A stretch of DNA of 64,000 nucleotides from contig NZ_LT897781.1 in NCBI RefSeq assembly GCF_900188315.1, forward strand, positions 1,426,001 to 1,490,000, given 5' to 3'. Made by a program: the position numbers and the translations under genes. The stretch is from Marinobacter sp. es.042. Its GTDB lineage: Bacteria > Pseudomonadota > Gammaproteobacteria > Pseudomonadales > Oleiphilaceae. Below, piece by piece: positions 1-12,601 of the stretch; positions within the stretch are counted from its first letter, which is position 1; every line of letters begins with the position of its first letter. Under the pieces are notes generated by a model, which saw only the letters and a list, made by a program, of their open reading frames with translations, searched no databases and was not told the DNA's origin.

Positions 1-834
1 GATATAGTTGTCGTAGGACTTGGACATTTTCTGCCCATCCAGCCCTGGCAACTTGGATTCCGGCGTCAGCAGCGGTTGGGGCTCCGGCAAAATCACCTTG
101 CCGCCGCCTTCAATGTAACCGTAAAGACGCTCACGATCGCCCAGGGAGATATTCTGTTGCTCTTTCAGCAGAGCACGGGCCGTTTCCAGGGCGTCCATAT
201 CGCCCTCTTCCTGGTAACGCCTCTTGAGATTGCGATAGAGCTTGGCGTTTTTCTTGCCCATCTTCACGATGGCACCTTCGGCCTGGTCTTCAAACCCTGG
301 CTCGCGACCATAGATGTGGTTGAACCGGCGCGCGATTTCCCGGGTGATTTCGACATGGGAAACCTGATCCGCACCAACAGGCACTTTTCCTGCCCGGTAA
401 ACCAGAATATCTGCACTCTGAAGCAGCGGGTAACCGAGGAACCCGTAGGTCGCCAGATCCTTCTCCCGCAGCTTCTCCTGCTGATCCTTGAACGTCGGCA
501 CGCGTTCCAGCCACCCGAGGGGCGTGATCATCGAGAGCAGGAGATGCAGTTCGGCGTGCTCGGGCACCTGCGACTGGATAAACATCGTGGACGAGCCCGG
601 GTTCACGCCGGCCGCCAGCCAATCAATGACCATATCCCAGACGCTTTGTTCAATGCCGGAGGGGTCATCGTAGTTGGTGGTGAGCGCGTGCCAGTCCGCC
701 ACAAAGAAAAAGCATTCGAATTCATGCTGGAGTTTAACCCAGTTTTTCAGCACACCGTGGTAGTGGCCAAGGTGAAGCTTGCCGGTCGGACGCATGCCGG
801 ACAAAACCCTTTGCTGGGAATCTACAGAACTCAA
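1..834 (-). CDS. trpS: Tryptophanyl-tRNA synthetase, N-terminal part (truncated by window edge)
   Basis: Class I aminoacyl-tRNA synthetase that charges tRNA-Trp in the cytoplasm. The 278 codons seen run from the N-terminus through the ATP-binding signature PTGKLHLGHYHG (about residues 16-27) to the second signature QKMSKSYDN at the very edge of the window, so the anticodon-binding region lies beyond position 1. I place the start at a TTG codon at 834, because AAGGAG lies 8 bases upstream of it and the protein then begins LSSVDSQQRVLSGMRPTG, as expected for the family. The next ATG is within the first signature and would destroy it. The gene lies about 120 bp downstream of sucD on the same strand, behind a strong terminator, so it probably has its own promoter. 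Confidence 0.93.
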   Translation of the reverse strand, partial: MSSVDSQQRVLSGMRPTGKLHLGHYHGVLKNWVKLQHEFECFFFVADWHALTTNYDDPSGIEQSVWDMVIDWLAAGVNPGSSTMFIQSQVPEHAELHLLLSMITPLGWLERVPTFKDQQEKLREKDLATYGFLGYPLLQSADILVYRAGKVPVGADQVSHVEITREIARRFNHIYGREPGFEDQAEGAIVKMGKKNAKLYRNLKRRYQEEGDMDALETARALLKEQQNISLGDRERLYGYIEGGGKVILPEPQPLLTPESKLPGLDGQKMSKSYDNYI

Positions 835-899
835 AGCACGAACTCCTTATTTGGTGTTGGAACCGCCATCATAGTTCAGGCGACCCGGCATTATAAATA

Positions 900-937
900 A
901 AAAACCCCCGCTCTGCAGGGCAGAAACGGGGGTTTTT
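900..937 (-). terminator. Rho-independent terminator after sucD
   Basis: A perfect 11-bp inverted repeat (AAAAACCCCCG / CGGGGGTTTTT, 900-910 with 927-937) encloses a 16-base loop. On the minus strand the GC-rich stem is followed by a run of T. It lies 18 bases after the sucD stop and would end the sdh-suc transcript before trpS. A T run on the other side too makes it potentially bidirectional. Confidence 0.88.
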
Positions 938-954
938 ACTGAAAGAAGGCCAGC

Positions 955-1827
955 TTACCAGCCAGTGACTTCCTTCAGGGCCTGACCGATCTCGGCCAGA
1001 CTGCGTACGGTGCGAACACCAGCGTCTTCCAGGGCAGCAAACTTATCGTCCGCAGTACCCTTGCCACCGGAGATGATGGCGCCCGCATGGCCCATACGCT
1101 TGCCCGGAGGCGCAGTAACACCGGCGATGTAGGAAACCACCGGCTTGGAGACGTTCTGCTTGATGTAGGCCGCAGCTTCTTCCTCGGCGGTACCGCCGAT
1201 CTCGCCAATCATCACAATGGCTTCTGTCTCGGGATCTTTCTCGAGCAGGGCCAGAATGTCGATGAAGTTGGAGCCCGGGATCGGGTCACCACCGATACCG
1301 ATACAGGTGGACTGACCGTAGCCGAAGTCGGTTGTCTGCTTGACCGCTTCGTAAGTCAGGGTGCCTGAACGGGACACGATGCCAACCTTGCCCTTCTTGT
1401 GGATGTGGCCAGGCATGATGCCGATCTTGCACTCGTCCGGAGTGATAACACCCGGGCAGTTCGGACCAATCATGCGAACGCCTTTGCGATCCACGTATTC
1501 TTTGGCGTACAGCATATCGATAGTCGGGATACCTTCAGTGATACATACGATCAGCTGAATGCCGGCATCCGCCGCTTCGATGATGGCGTCCTTACAGAAC
1601 GGCGCAGGCACGTAGATAACGGTCGCTTCAGCGCCGGTTGCTTCAACGGCGTCACGCACGGTGTTGAACACCGGCAGACCCAGATGCTCGGTACCGCCCT
1701 TGCCGGGGCTGACGCCACCAACCATCTTGGTGCCGTAGGCAATCGCCTGCTCTGAGTGGAAGGTGCCCTGTGCGCCGGTAAAGCCCTGACAGATAACCTT
1801 GGTGTCTTTGTTAATCAGGATGCTCAT
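955..1827 (-). CDS. sucD: Succinyl-CoA synthetase alpha subunit
   Basis: Alpha subunit of ADP/GDP-forming succinate-CoA ligase, which converts succinyl-CoA to succinate with substrate-level phosphorylation in the TCA cycle. At 290 aa it has the family's usual length. The N-terminal CoA-binding Rossmann domain shows [15 protein letters not shown], and the phosphohistidine loop is seen as [14 protein letters not shown] (about residue 247). The ATG overlaps the sucC stop in a TAATG arrangement, which indicates translational coupling. It is the last gene of the TCA operon before the terminator. Confidence 0.98.
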   Translation of the reverse strand: MSILINKDTKVICQGFTGAQGTFHSEQAIAYGTKMVGGVSPGKGGTEHLGLPVFNTVRDAVEATGAEATVIYVPAPFCKDAIIEAADAGIQLIVCITEGIPTIDMLYAKEYVDRKGVRMIGPNCPGVITPDECKIGIMPGHIHKKGKVGIVSRSGTLTYEAVKQTTDFGYGQSTCIGIGGDPIPGSNFIDILALLEKDPETEAIVMIGEIGGTAEEEAAAYIKQNVSKPVVSYIAGVTAPPGKRMGHAGAIISGGKGTADDKFAALEDAGVRTVRSLAEIGQALKEVTGW

Positions 1828-2993
1828 TATTTACCCCCTGCGGCTTTAACAACTTGCTCTGCCGCATTCGACAGACTGGTAGCGGCAATGATGTTCAGAC
1901 CGCTCTCGGCGAGTACCTGAGTACCCTTCTCCGCGTTGTTGCCTTCAAGGCGAACCACAACAGGAACCTTGACGCCGACTTCCTTCACGGCACCTATGAT
2001 GCCCTCTGCAATCATGTCGCAGCGAACGATACCACCGAAAATGTTGACCAGAACCGCCTTCACATTGGAGTCAGACAGGATGATCTTGAATGCCTCGGAA
2101 ACACGCTCCTTGGTTGCACCGCCGCCAACGTCCAGGAAGTTGGCAGGCTGGCCGCCGGACAGCTTGATGATGTCCATGGTACCCATGGCCAGGCCGGCAC
2201 CGTTGACCATGCAGCCGATGTTGCCTTCCAGGGCTACGTAGTTGAGCTCCCACTTGGCCGCTTCCGCTTCCCGGGAATCTTCCTGGGAGGGATCGTGCAT
2301 CTCGTGGATCTTCTTCTGACGGTACAGTGCGTTGCCGTCGACGCCGACTTTGGCGTCCAGGCAGTGCAGATCACCAGCGGGGGTAATAACCAGCGGGTTG
2401 ATCTCTACCAGTGCCAGATCGCACTCTTCGAACAGCTTGGCCAGACCAACGAAGATCTTGGTGAACTGGCCGATCTGCTTGCCTTCCAGGCCCAGCTTGA
2501 ACGCAAGCTCGCGGCCCTGGTACGGCTGAGCGCCAACCAGCGGGTCGATTTCGGCTTTCAGGATCTTCTCGGGCGTTTCTTCGGCAACCTTCTCGATCTC
2601 AACACCACCTTCGGTGGAGGCCATGAACACGATGCGGCGAGTGCCACGGTCAACAACCGCGCCCAGGTAGAGCTCCTGGTCGATGTCGGTGAGGGATTCA
2701 ACCAGGATCTTGCTCACCGGCTGGCCGTTTTCATCTGTCTGGTAGGTTACCAGGTTCTGGCCCAGCCACTTCTCGGCAAACTCACGGATCTCTTCTTTGC
2801 TCTTGACCAGCTTTACGCCGCCAGCCTTACCACGGCCACCTGCGTGAACCTGGGCTTTCACAACCCATGCATCACCGCCGATTTCACCAGCTGCGTCTAC
2901 AGCTTCCTTCGGAGTATCACAGGCAATGCCCTTGGATACTGGCAGGCCATATTCAGCGAAAAGCTGTTTGCCCTGATATTCATGCAAATTCAT
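1827..2993 (-). CDS. sucC: Succinyl-CoA synthetase beta subunit
   Basis: Beta subunit of succinate-CoA ligase, which supplies the nucleotide-binding ATP-grasp domain (N-terminal half) and the CoA-ligase domain. With the start at 2993 the protein is 388 aa and begins [16 protein letters not shown], as in the family. An ATG two codons upstream (2999) is also in frame, but GGGA is better spaced for 2993. [18 protein letters not shown] is the nucleotide-binding segment, and [13 protein letters not shown] and [13 protein letters not shown] lie in the C-terminal domain. The stop overlaps sucD by one base. Confidence 0.98.
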   Translation of the reverse strand: MNLHEYQGKQLFAEYGLPVSKGIACDTPKEAVDAAGEIGGDAWVVKAQVHAGGRGKAGGVKLVKSKEEIREFAEKWLGQNLVTYQTDENGQPVSKILVESLTDIDQELYLGAVVDRGTRRIVFMASTEGGVEIEKVAEETPEKILKAEIDPLVGAQPYQGRELAFKLGLEGKQIGQFTKIFVGLAKLFEECDLALVEINPLVITPAGDLHCLDAKVGVDGNALYRQKKIHEMHDPSQEDSREAEAAKWELNYVALEGNIGCMVNGAGLAMGTMDIIKLSGGQPANFLDVGGGATKERVSEAFKIILSDSNVKAVLVNIFGGIVRCDMIAEGIIGAVKEVGVKVPVVVRLEGNNAEKGTQVLAESGLNIIAATSLSNAAEQVVKAAGGK

Positions 2994-3029
2994 AGTCAAT
3001 GTCCCGAATTAAAAAATTCCTGGTTTGCG

Positions 3030-5737
<2,708 letters not shown>

Positions 5738-5762
5738 TACAGATCCTTAGTTCGGTAGCTCG

Positions 5763-8600
5763 TCAAATTTCAAACGCGTCGTTAACAAGTTTCTTCTGCT
5801 CTTCAATGTGGACCGACATATGGCCACAGGCAGGAGCAGCCGAAGCGTCACGACCGGCATATTGAAGGTACAGCTTGGGGTTCTTGCGATGCAGCGCATT
5901 ACGCATGTGATGCTGGCTGCAATACCACGCCCCCTGGTTCATCGGCTCTTCCTGACACCAGACAACGTGCTTGAGCTTGGAGTACTCGCTCAAGAGCTCG
6001 TCAAGATCGTCTCCGGGGAAAGGATACAGCTGTTCGATCCGGACAATGGCCACGTCATCACGCTCGTCCGACTTCTTCTTCTCAAGCAGATCGAAATACA
6101 CCTTGCCTGAGCACAGGATCAGACGGGTGACTTTCTTCGGATCGGACGGCTCTTTCTCGGGCAGCACTGTCTTGAAGGTACCGCTGGTCAGATCATCAAG
6201 ATCAGACGTCGCTTCCTTATGCCGCAGCAGGCTCTTGGGCGTAATCGCAACCAACGGTTTGCGCAACGGGCGCTTAACCTGGCGACGCAGCATGTGGAAT
6301 ACCTGGGAAGGCGTGGTCGGCACGCAAACCTGGATATTATGCTCTGCACTGAGTTGCAGAAAACGCTCGAGGCGCGCCGAGCTGTGCTCTGGCCCCTGCC
6401 CTTCGTAACCATGGGGCAGCAGCAGGGTCAGACCGCAAAGGCGTCCCCACTTGTGCTCACCACTGGTCAGGAACTGGTCGATTACGACCTGGGCACCGTT
6501 GGCAAAATCGCCGAACTGCGCTTCCCAAACCACAAGCCCATCCGGCGCGGTAGTGGCGTAGCCGTACTCGAACGCCATTACGGCTTCTTCCGACAGCAGC
6601 GAGTCGTAAATTTCGAATTTAGGCTGATCTTCCGACAATTCCGCCAGAGCAATATGGGTTGAGCCGTCTTTCTGATTGTGAAGGACCGCATGGCGGTGAG
6701 AGAACGTGCCACGGCCAATATCCTGCCCCGTAAGGCGGATTGGGTGACCTTCGTCCAACAGCGTCGCGTACGCCATGACTTCACCGTAGCCCCAGTTGAT
6801 AGGCAGGGCGCCGGCGGTCATTTTTTCGCGGTCGGAAACAATCTTGGAGACCTGACGCTGGATACTGAAACCTTCAGGGACCGAGGTCAGTTTCTTGCCC
6901 AGCTTCTGGATAGTCTTCAGCGCAACGCTGGACTTGCACTTGGCTGTCCACTCGTGGCCGAGGTAAGGAGTCCAGTCAACGTAGAGCTCTTTGTTGGGCT
7001 CCTTGACCAGGGATTTGACCACGTGCTCGCCATTGTCCAGGGCGTCACGGTAGTCGTTCTCCATCTGCTTGGCTTCTTCCTCGGTAATAACACCGGCTTC
7101 CACCAATTGATCCACGTACAGGTTGCGGGTGGTCTTCAGCTTGCGGATTTTCTCGTACATGACCGGCTGGGTCGCTGCCGGCTCGTCCGCTTCGTTGTGA
7201 CCGCGACGACGATAGCAGACCAGGTCGATCACGACGTCGTTCTTGAATTCGTTGCGGTAATCCATGGCCATCTGTGTCACAAACATGACCGCTTCAGGGT
7301 CATCCGCATTCACATGCAGAATCGGCGCCTGGATCATCTTGGCAACGTCGGTACAGTATTCCGTGGACCGCGCATCTTCCTGCTTGCTGGTGGTGAAACC
7401 AACCTGGTTGTTGATCACGATATGAATGGTACCGCCAACGCCGAAACCGCGGGTCTGGGACATCTGGAAGGTTTCCATCACCACGCCCTGGCCGGCAAAC
7501 GCCGCGTCGCCGTGCATGATAATCGGAACGACCTTGGTGCCCTCATTATCGTTACGGCGGGTTTGACGAGCCCGGACAGACCCCTCAACAACCGGAGAAA
7601 CGATTTCAAGGTGCGACGGGTTAAACGCCATTGCCAGGTGAACTTCGCCACCTGGCGTCATCACATTGGATGAGAAGCCCTGATGGTACTTAACGTCACC
7701 AGAGCCAGAATCTGCAAGCTTCTTGCCCTCGAATTCGTCAAAAAGCTCCCGCGGGTTCTTGCCCAAGGTGTTAATCAGGACGTTGAGGCGCCCACGGTGA
7801 GCCATACCCAGGACTATTTCCTTGGCGCCATAGGAGCCGGCACGCTGAATCAGCTCGTCCAGACAAGGGATCAGACTCTCGCCACCCTCAAGGCCGAAGC
7901 GCTTCACGCCCGGGTAGCGGGACCCCAGGTACTTTTCGAGGCCCTCGGCGGCCGTCAGGCGCTCAAGGATATGCTTACGGGTGTTGTCTTCGTATGCCGG
8001 ACGTGAACGGACAGGCTCCATGCGCTGCTGGAACCAACGCTTGATGCGGGTATCCACCACGTGCATGTATTCGGCACCGATGCTCTCGCAATAGGTCTGG
8101 CGCAGACCGTCGACTATGTCCCCGAGCTTCATGGTCTCGGAGCCAAGGTTCAGGGAGCCGGTCTGGAATTCGAGATCCCTGTCAGAGTCGGATAGCTCAT
8201 GAAATTCGGGATCGAGGTCTTCGACCCGGGGACGCTGCCATACACCGAGCGGGTCCAGCTTAGCTTCCTGATGACCGCGGAAGCGATAGGCGTTGATCAG
8301 CTGGAGAACACGAATCTGCTTTCTGTCCGCATCAGACGTGGCGCTGGCGGGAACGCCGCCGCTGGCAAGAAAGCGCTGATTGCGGGAAATGTGTTCAAAC
8401 TGTTCGCGGATGGAAGAGTGGACAATGTCACGGCCCTTGTAGCCATCGACACTGGGAAGCTTGTCGAAATAGCTGCGCCACTCTTCGGGAACGGCGTTGG
8501 GGTCTGTCAGGTAGGTTTCAAAAAGCTGTTCAACATAGGCGAGATTTCCACCCTGGAGGTGGGAAGTCTGCCATAACTGCTCCATTATGCTTTCGTGCAT
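5763..8600 (-). CDS. sucA: 2-oxoglutarate dehydrogenase E1 component
   Basis: Thiamine-diphosphate-dependent decarboxylase that starts the 2-oxoglutarate dehydrogenase reaction. At 945 aa it matches the gammaproteobacterial family. The N-terminal segment (LWQTSHLQGGNLAYVEQLF) is the E2-binding region. The ThDP-binding part includes GMAHRGRLNVL and HGDAAFAGQGVVME, and the transketolase-like C-terminal half includes LLPHGYEGQGPEHSSARLER. The ATG at 8600 has AAGGTGAG nine bases upstream, and an ATG five codons downstream is less well placed. The 312-bp gap to sdhB may hold its own promoter or attenuator. Confidence 0.98.
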   Translation of the reverse strand: MHESIMEQLWQTSHLQGGNLAYVEQLFETYLTDPNAVPEEWRSYFDKLPSVDGYKGRDIVHSSIREQFEHISRNQRFLASGGVPASATSDADRKQIRVLQLINAYRFRGHQEAKLDPLGVWQRPRVEDLDPEFHELSDSDRDLEFQTGSLNLGSETMKLGDIVDGLRQTYCESIGAEYMHVVDTRIKRWFQQRMEPVRSRPAYEDNTRKHILERLTAAEGLEKYLGSRYPGVKRFGLEGGESLIPCLDELIQRAGSYGAKEIVLGMAHRGRLNVLINTLGKNPRELFDEFEGKKLADSGSGDVKYHQGFSSNVMTPGGEVHLAMAFNPSHLEIVSPVVEGSVRARQTRRNDNEGTKVVPIIMHGDAAFAGQGVVMETFQMSQTRGFGVGGTIHIVINNQVGFTTSKQEDARSTEYCTDVAKMIQAPILHVNADDPEAVMFVTQMAMDYRNEFKNDVVIDLVCYRRRGHNEADEPAATQPVMYEKIRKLKTTRNLYVDQLVEAGVITEEEAKQMENDYRDALDNGEHVVKSLVKEPNKELYVDWTPYLGHEWTAKCKSSVALKTIQKLGKKLTSVPEGFSIQRQVSKIVSDREKMTAGALPINWGYGEVMAYATLLDEGHPIRLTGQDIGRGTFSHRHAVLHNQKDGSTHIALAELSEDQPKFEIYDSLLSEEAVMAFEYGYATTAPDGLVVWEAQFGDFANGAQVVIDQFLTSGEHKWGRLCGLTLLLPHGYEGQGPEHSSARLERFLQLSAEHNIQVCVPTTPSQVFHMLRRQVKRPLRKPLVAITPKSLLRHKEATSDLDDLTSGTFKTVLPEKEPSDPKKVTRLILCSGKVYFDLLEKKKSDERDDVAIVRIEQLYPFPGDDLDELLSEYSKLKHVVWCQEEPMNQGAWYCSQHHMRNALHRKNPKLYLQYAGRDASAAPACGHMSVHIEEQKKLVNDAFEI

Positions 8601-8912
8601 CTTGAATAGCTCACCTTGGGCTGGTGCGGGGAGCCCGATATGGTCGGCCAGGGGTATTTCTCAGTCAATACGGGTTTTTACGGGATCGACTTTGGCCACC
8701 ACACCCGACATGGATGTTTTCCATTCCCCGGTGGTTTTTATACTCAGCAAAACAGGGAGAAAACTTTATAAGTTCCCGCCACAGCTTGCGTAGTGTGCAC
8801 CCGGATAAGACCTTTGACTATAAGCCTTTGGTTGAAGGCCCCGCAAACTTGCGAGGCCTTCCGGGTACTAACCTGATCAGAACAGTATAGCGTCTGTCGC
8901 AAATCCTGCTGC
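8601..8912 (-). other. sdhB-sucA intergenic region with imperfect hairpin
   Basis: A 312-bp stretch without a gene. An imperfect 12-bp inverted repeat (8835-8846 with 8849-8860, one mismatch, very short loop) lies 52-78 bp after the sdhB stop. It has no T run, so it looks more like a processing or pausing hairpin than a full terminator. TATA-like boxes on the minus strand (near 8740 and 8820) could belong to a sucA promoter, but none has a convincing -35 partner. I see no open frame with coding character. Confidence 0.4.
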
Positions 8913-9617
8913 TTAAGTAGCCCTTTGCAGCAGAAGATTCCGAATGTGGCCGATAGCCCTTGTGGGGTTCAGGCCTTTCGGGCAGACACTTACACAGTTC
9001 ATGATGCCCCGGCAACGGAACACGCTGAACGGGTCATCAAGGTTGGCAAGTCGCTCCTCCTGGGCTGTATCCCGGCTGTCAGCCAGGAAACGGTAGGCCT
9101 GAAGCAGGCCGGCAGGACCGATAAACTTGTCAGGGTTCCACCAGAATGACGGGCAGGACGTGGAGCAGCAGGCACAGAGAATACACTCGTACAGGCCGTC
9201 CAGCTTCTGGCGGTCTTCCGGAGACTGCAGCCGCTCGATCGCAGGCGCAGGCTTGTCGTTAATCAGGTACGGCATGACCTTTTCGTACTGCTTATAGAAA
9301 AGACTCATGTCTACAACCAGATCACGAATAACCGGCAGGCCCGGCAGCGGCCGCAGAACCAGCTTATCGCCCTTCACCACCTGGGAAACCGGCGTGATAC
9401 AGGCCAGGCCGTTCTTGCCATTCATGTTCATGCCGTCGGAGCCGCAAACGCCCTCCCGACAGGAACGGCGATAGGCCATTGAAGGATCCCGCTCCTTGAC
9501 CAGGTTCAGCACGTCAAGAACCATGAGATCCTTGCCTTCCGGAATTTCGACATCCACGTCCTGCATATAAGGCGCGTTGTCGGTCTCCGGGTTATAACGA
9601 TAAAGGCTTACTAACAT
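8913..9617 (-). CDS. sdhB: Succinate dehydrogenase iron-sulfur subunit
   Basis: Iron-sulfur subunit that passes electrons from the flavin of SdhA to ubiquinone at the membrane anchor. It is 234 aa. The three cluster-binding sets are all present: CREGVCGSDG with a later GLAC for [2Fe-2S], CILCACCSTSCP for [4Fe-4S], and CRGIMNCVSVCPKGLNP for [3Fe-4S]/[4Fe-4S]. It lies 14 bp after sdhA and is the last gene of sdhCDAB. Confidence 0.98.
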   Translation of the reverse strand: MLVSLYRYNPETDNAPYMQDVDVEIPEGKDLMVLDVLNLVKERDPSMAYRRSCREGVCGSDGMNMNGKNGLACITPVSQVVKGDKLVLRPLPGLPVIRDLVVDMSLFYKQYEKVMPYLINDKPAPAIERLQSPEDRQKLDGLYECILCACCSTSCPSFWWNPDKFIGPAGLLQAYRFLADSRDTAQEERLANLDDPFSVFRCRGIMNCVSVCPKGLNPTRAIGHIRNLLLQRAT

Positions 9618-9631
9618 TTTCGGAGTCCCCC

Positions 9632-11404
9632 TTAGTAAGTCCGGACCTTCGGCTCGAACTTGTCCACCGTCTTCGGTGCAAAGTTCACATCACGCTTGCC
9701 CACTCGCTTTTCCAGCGGGAAGTACATAGAGTGCTTGAGCCAGTTCTCGTCATCACGCTCGGTGAAATCGTTCCTGGCGTGGGCACCACGGCTTTCCTTG
9801 CGCTCGAACGCGGAAATCGCTGTGGACAGGGCAACCTCATAGAGGTTGTCCAGCTCGAGCGCCTCGATACGAGCAGTGTTGAAGGCGTTACTGGTATCAG
9901 CCAGCTTGGTGTTGCGAACACGCTCACCAATGGCTTCCAGTTTCTTGAGCCCCTCTTCCATGCTCTTGCCGTCACGGAATACACCGAAGTACAACTGCAT
10001 ACAGTTCTGAAGATCTTTCCGAACTTCCGCAACACTCTCGCCTTCGGAGGCGTTGTTCAGGCGGTCAAGCCGCGCCATCGCGCGCTTGATGTCGTCTTCG
10101 CTGGCACCGTCGACCTCAAAGCCGCCACGAAGCTGCTCCTCGATGTGCAGACCCGCTGCGCGACCGAAGACCACCAGATCCAGCAGAGAGTTACCACCCA
10201 GACGGTTGGCACCGTGTACCGATACACAGGCTGCTTCACCACAGGCGAACAGTCCGGGGATCGGCTTGTCCTTGCCGTTTTCGTCCTGGGTCAGCGCCTG
10301 ACCACCAACGTTGGTCGGAATACCGCCCATCATGTAGTGACAGGTCGGAACAACCGGGATCGGCTCTTTCACCGGATCAACGTGTGCAAAGGTGCGGGAC
10401 AGCTCACAGATGCCCGGCAAGCGCAGATTCAGGGTTTCTTCGCCCAGATGATCAAGCTTCAGCAGCACGTGATCCTTGTCGGGACCACAGCCACGACCTT
10501 CCAGGATCTCGATAACCATGGCGCGGGCAACTACGTCCCGGCCTGCCAGGTCTTTCGCGTTCGGCGCATAGCGCTCCATGAAACGCTCACCCTCGGCGTT
10601 GATCAGATAACCACCCTCGCCTCGGCAACCTTCGGTTACCAGGGTGCCGGCACCGTAGATACCGGTCGGGTGGAACTGCCACATTTCCATATCCTGCATC
10701 GGGAAACCGGCGCGCAGCGCCATGCCGATACCATCACCCGTGTTGATCAGGGCGTTCGTTGTGGAGGCGTAGATACGACCCGCGCCACCGGTAGCCAGTA
10801 CGGTTGCCTTGCACTTGATGTAAGCAACTTCGCCGGTCTCAACCTCGATGGCGACCACACCAACGACTTCGTCCTTGCTGTTCTTGACGAGATCGACCGC
10901 GTACCACTCGTTCAGGAACGTGGTGCCGCCCTTGATGTTGGCCTGATACAGGGTATGCAGAAGCGCGTGACCGGTACGGTCGGCAGCTGCACACGTACGT
11001 GCTGCCTGAGTCGGATTGTCCGGGCCCTTGGACTGGCCACCGAAAGGACGCTGATAGATGCGACCCTGCTCGGTACGAGAGAAAGGAAGACCCATGTGCT
11101 CAAGCTCGAACACCGCCTGAGGGCCTACAGAACACATGTACTCGACGGCATCCTGGTCGGCAATGTAGTCCGAGCCTTTTACTGTGTCATACATGTGCCA
11201 GCGCCAGTCGTCGTTCGGATCAGCACTGGCAATCGCACAGGTGATACCGCCCTGCGCAGAGACCGTATGAGACCGCGTGGGAAAAACCTTGGTGATACAC
11301 GCGGTATTGACGCCGGATTCGGTCAGCTGAAGCGCGGCACGCATGCCGGAACCGCCGCCACCGATAACAATTGCGTCAAAGGACATGGTCTTGATATTAG
11401 CCAT
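9632..11404 (-). CDS. sdhA: Succinate dehydrogenase flavoprotein subunit
   Basis: Catalytic subunit of complex II that oxidises succinate to fumarate with covalently bound FAD. It is 590 aa. The dinucleotide motif [14 protein letters not shown] comes first, the flavinylated histidine is in [10 protein letters not shown] (H46), and the active-site region contains YHPTG-type [25 protein letters not shown] lies near the C-terminus. It follows sdhD by only 3 bp. An internal ATG at codon 7 (MSFDAIVIG) is an alternative start. Confidence 0.98.
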   Translation of the reverse strand: MANIKTMSFDAIVIGGGGSGMRAALQLTESGVNTACITKVFPTRSHTVSAQGGITCAIASADPNDDWRWHMYDTVKGSDYIADQDAVEYMCSVGPQAVFELEHMGLPFSRTEQGRIYQRPFGGQSKGPDNPTQAARTCAAADRTGHALLHTLYQANIKGGTTFLNEWYAVDLVKNSKDEVVGVVAIEVETGEVAYIKCKATVLATGGAGRIYASTTNALINTGDGIGMALRAGFPMQDMEMWQFHPTGIYGAGTLVTEGCRGEGGYLINAEGERFMERYAPNAKDLAGRDVVARAMVIEILEGRGCGPDKDHVLLKLDHLGEETLNLRLPGICELSRTFAHVDPVKEPIPVVPTCHYMMGGIPTNVGGQALTQDENGKDKPIPGLFACGEAACVSVHGANRLGGNSLLDLVVFGRAAGLHIEEQLRGGFEVDGASEDDIKRAMARLDRLNNASEGESVAEVRKDLQNCMQLYFGVFRDGKSMEEGLKKLEAIGERVRNTKLADTSNAFNTARIEALELDNLYEVALSTAISAFERKESRGAHARNDFTERDDENWLKHSMYFPLEKRVGKRDVNFAPKTVDKFEPKVRTY

Positions 11405-11407
11405 CGA

Positions 11408-11749
11408 TTAAAGCCCCCAAATAATTTGAATACCCCAGACGACGTACACAAAAACACCGAGGATAACCACTGCCTGGGCCAGCAACCGTTGTCCAGCGGA
11501 TTTCATGTAATCCGTTGTAACTGTCCACAACCCGACCCATGCATGCCCCGCAATCGACAACAAAGCCAGAAGCGTGAATATCTTCACCCATGCCTGATCG
11601 AACAGAGCAGACCAGGTTTGATAGTCGACGTCGGTGGAGATGAAAAAGCCGAGTAAAAACAGCGTGTACAGGGCTAATACGTAGGCCGAAACGCGCTGGA
11701 TGATCCAATCCTGAATTCCGTTACGACCGATATTCGTGACACTGTTCAT
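11408..11749 (-). CDS. sdhD: Succinate dehydrogenase membrane anchor subunit D
   Basis: Hydrophobic anchor subunit of complex II that helps bind haem b and ubiquinone in the inner membrane. With the start at 11749 it is 113 aa and has three predicted transmembrane segments (about residues 20-40, 55-75 and 85-108). HAWVGLWTVTTDYMK after the second helix is typical of the family. The chosen ATG overlaps the sdhC stop as ATGA, and two upstream in-frame ATGs (11755, 11761) lie within sdhC and are less likely. Confidence 0.93.
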   Translation of the reverse strand: MNSVTNIGRNGIQDWIIQRVSAYVLALYTLFLLGFFISTDVDYQTWSALFDQAWVKIFTLLALLSIAGHAWVGLWTVTTDYMKSAGQRLLAQAVVILGVFVYVVWGIQIIWGL

Positions 11750-12123
11750 GCCCATACCCAAACTCCTGCCAAAAGGATGAGAATGACGGAAACCGCAACC
11801 GTGATCTTTGATGCCAGGCGGCCGCTTTCCAGCTCTTCACCAATGCCCATGTCCATGAACAGGTGCTTGATGCCTGCAACCAGGTGGTACAACAGAGCAG
11901 ACAAGATGCCCCAGGTAATCAGCTTGGCAAGGAAGCTGTCCAGCAGTTCACTCACGCGACTGAAGCCCTCTTCCCCGGACAGGGAAAGCTGGAGCCCGTA
12001 AAGCATGAACGCAACAGCAACAAACAGGATGATGCCGCTGATGCGGTGCAATATGGACGTAATGGCTGGCAGCGGAAAATGAAACTTGCCGAGATCGAGA
12101 TTTACTGGTCGTTTGCTATTCAC
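11746..12123 (-). CDS. sdhC: Succinate dehydrogenase cytochrome b556 subunit C
   Basis: First gene of sdhCDAB, encoding a membrane anchor and haem b/quinone-binding subunit. I start it at GTG 12123, giving 125 aa beginning VNSKRPVNLDLGKFHFP, as in the family. A much longer open frame upstream has no family character and would cross the promoter. HRISGIILF (first helix) and LYHLVAGIKHLFMDMG (with the haem-ligating His) are visible, with three transmembrane helices. A weak AAGAGAGAG precedes the GTG. A TATAAT-type promoter lies about 180 bp upstream. Confidence 0.93.
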   Translation of the reverse strand: MNSKRPVNLDLGKFHFPLPAITSILHRISGIILFVAVAFMLYGLQLSLSGEEGFSRVSELLDSFLAKLITWGILSALLYHLVAGIKHLFMDMGIGEELESGRLASKITVAVSVILILLAGVWVWA

Positions 12124-12307
12124 AGCGCTCTCACACTCTCTCTTAGTTCCGCGGGACCGGAAAACCGGGTGCGGATGGTTGGTATGTAAGGATCGGCATG
12201 CCGCTACGAAACCGGCATACGATTGGCTTGGAAGAGAAGAAACCTTTTCCACAACTGCCTGTCTAGAAAGCTGCCATAAAAGGTTTATCCCCGATTCCGG
12301 GCTAGGG

Positions 12308-12336
12308 ATTATAAGGAGTACCCTAACCAATTACAA
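12308..12336 (-). promoter_or_regulatory. Sigma70 promoter of the sdhCDAB(-suc) operon
   Basis: On the minus strand TTGTAA (12331-12336) is followed after exactly 17 bases by a perfect TATAAT (12308-12313). Transcription would start near 12300 and leave a leader of about 178 nt before the GTG of sdhC, long enough for post-transcriptional control. The rest of the sdhC-gltA gap (12124-12601) holds the gltA promoter and no other feature I can support. Confidence 0.75.
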
Positions 12337-12486
12337 ACGTGCAACGTCGCTCAGGCCGCGTATTTCAGGGGGTTAAGCCAGCGATAAGGAGGATTGACAA
12401 ATCCTTTTCCTGCCCGAATCCGTTGTCATTCGGGATATCCCTGATTTACAGCCAATGTCAAATTATGGGTTTTCCCGACTCTTCCA

Positions 12487-12514
12487 TTGACAAAAAAAGC
12501 CAACGCCCTATATT
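12487..12514 (+). promoter_or_regulatory. Sigma70 promoter of gltA
   Basis: A consensus TTGACA (12487-12492), a 16-base spacer and TATATT (12509-12514). The start point would be near 12521, about 80 nt before the gltA ATG, which has AGGAGAG correctly placed. A second TTGACA at 12394 lacks a matching -10 box. Confidence 0.8.
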
Positions 12515-12601
12515 TTGCCGCCAGTTTTGCGATAATACGCGCCTTCTAGCGCATCTATAACTGTAGATAAAGCTGTCAAAGCTGATAAATAGGAGAGCAC
12601 C

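Noticed and set aside
9731..11656. A 641-codon plus-strand open frame opposite sdhA
   Set aside because: Antisense shadow of sdhA. No ribosome binding site or domain.
12124..12330. N-terminal extension of SdhC
   Set aside because: The extension has no family similarity and lies across the sdh promoter start region. The GTG at 12123 gives the normal SdhC length.
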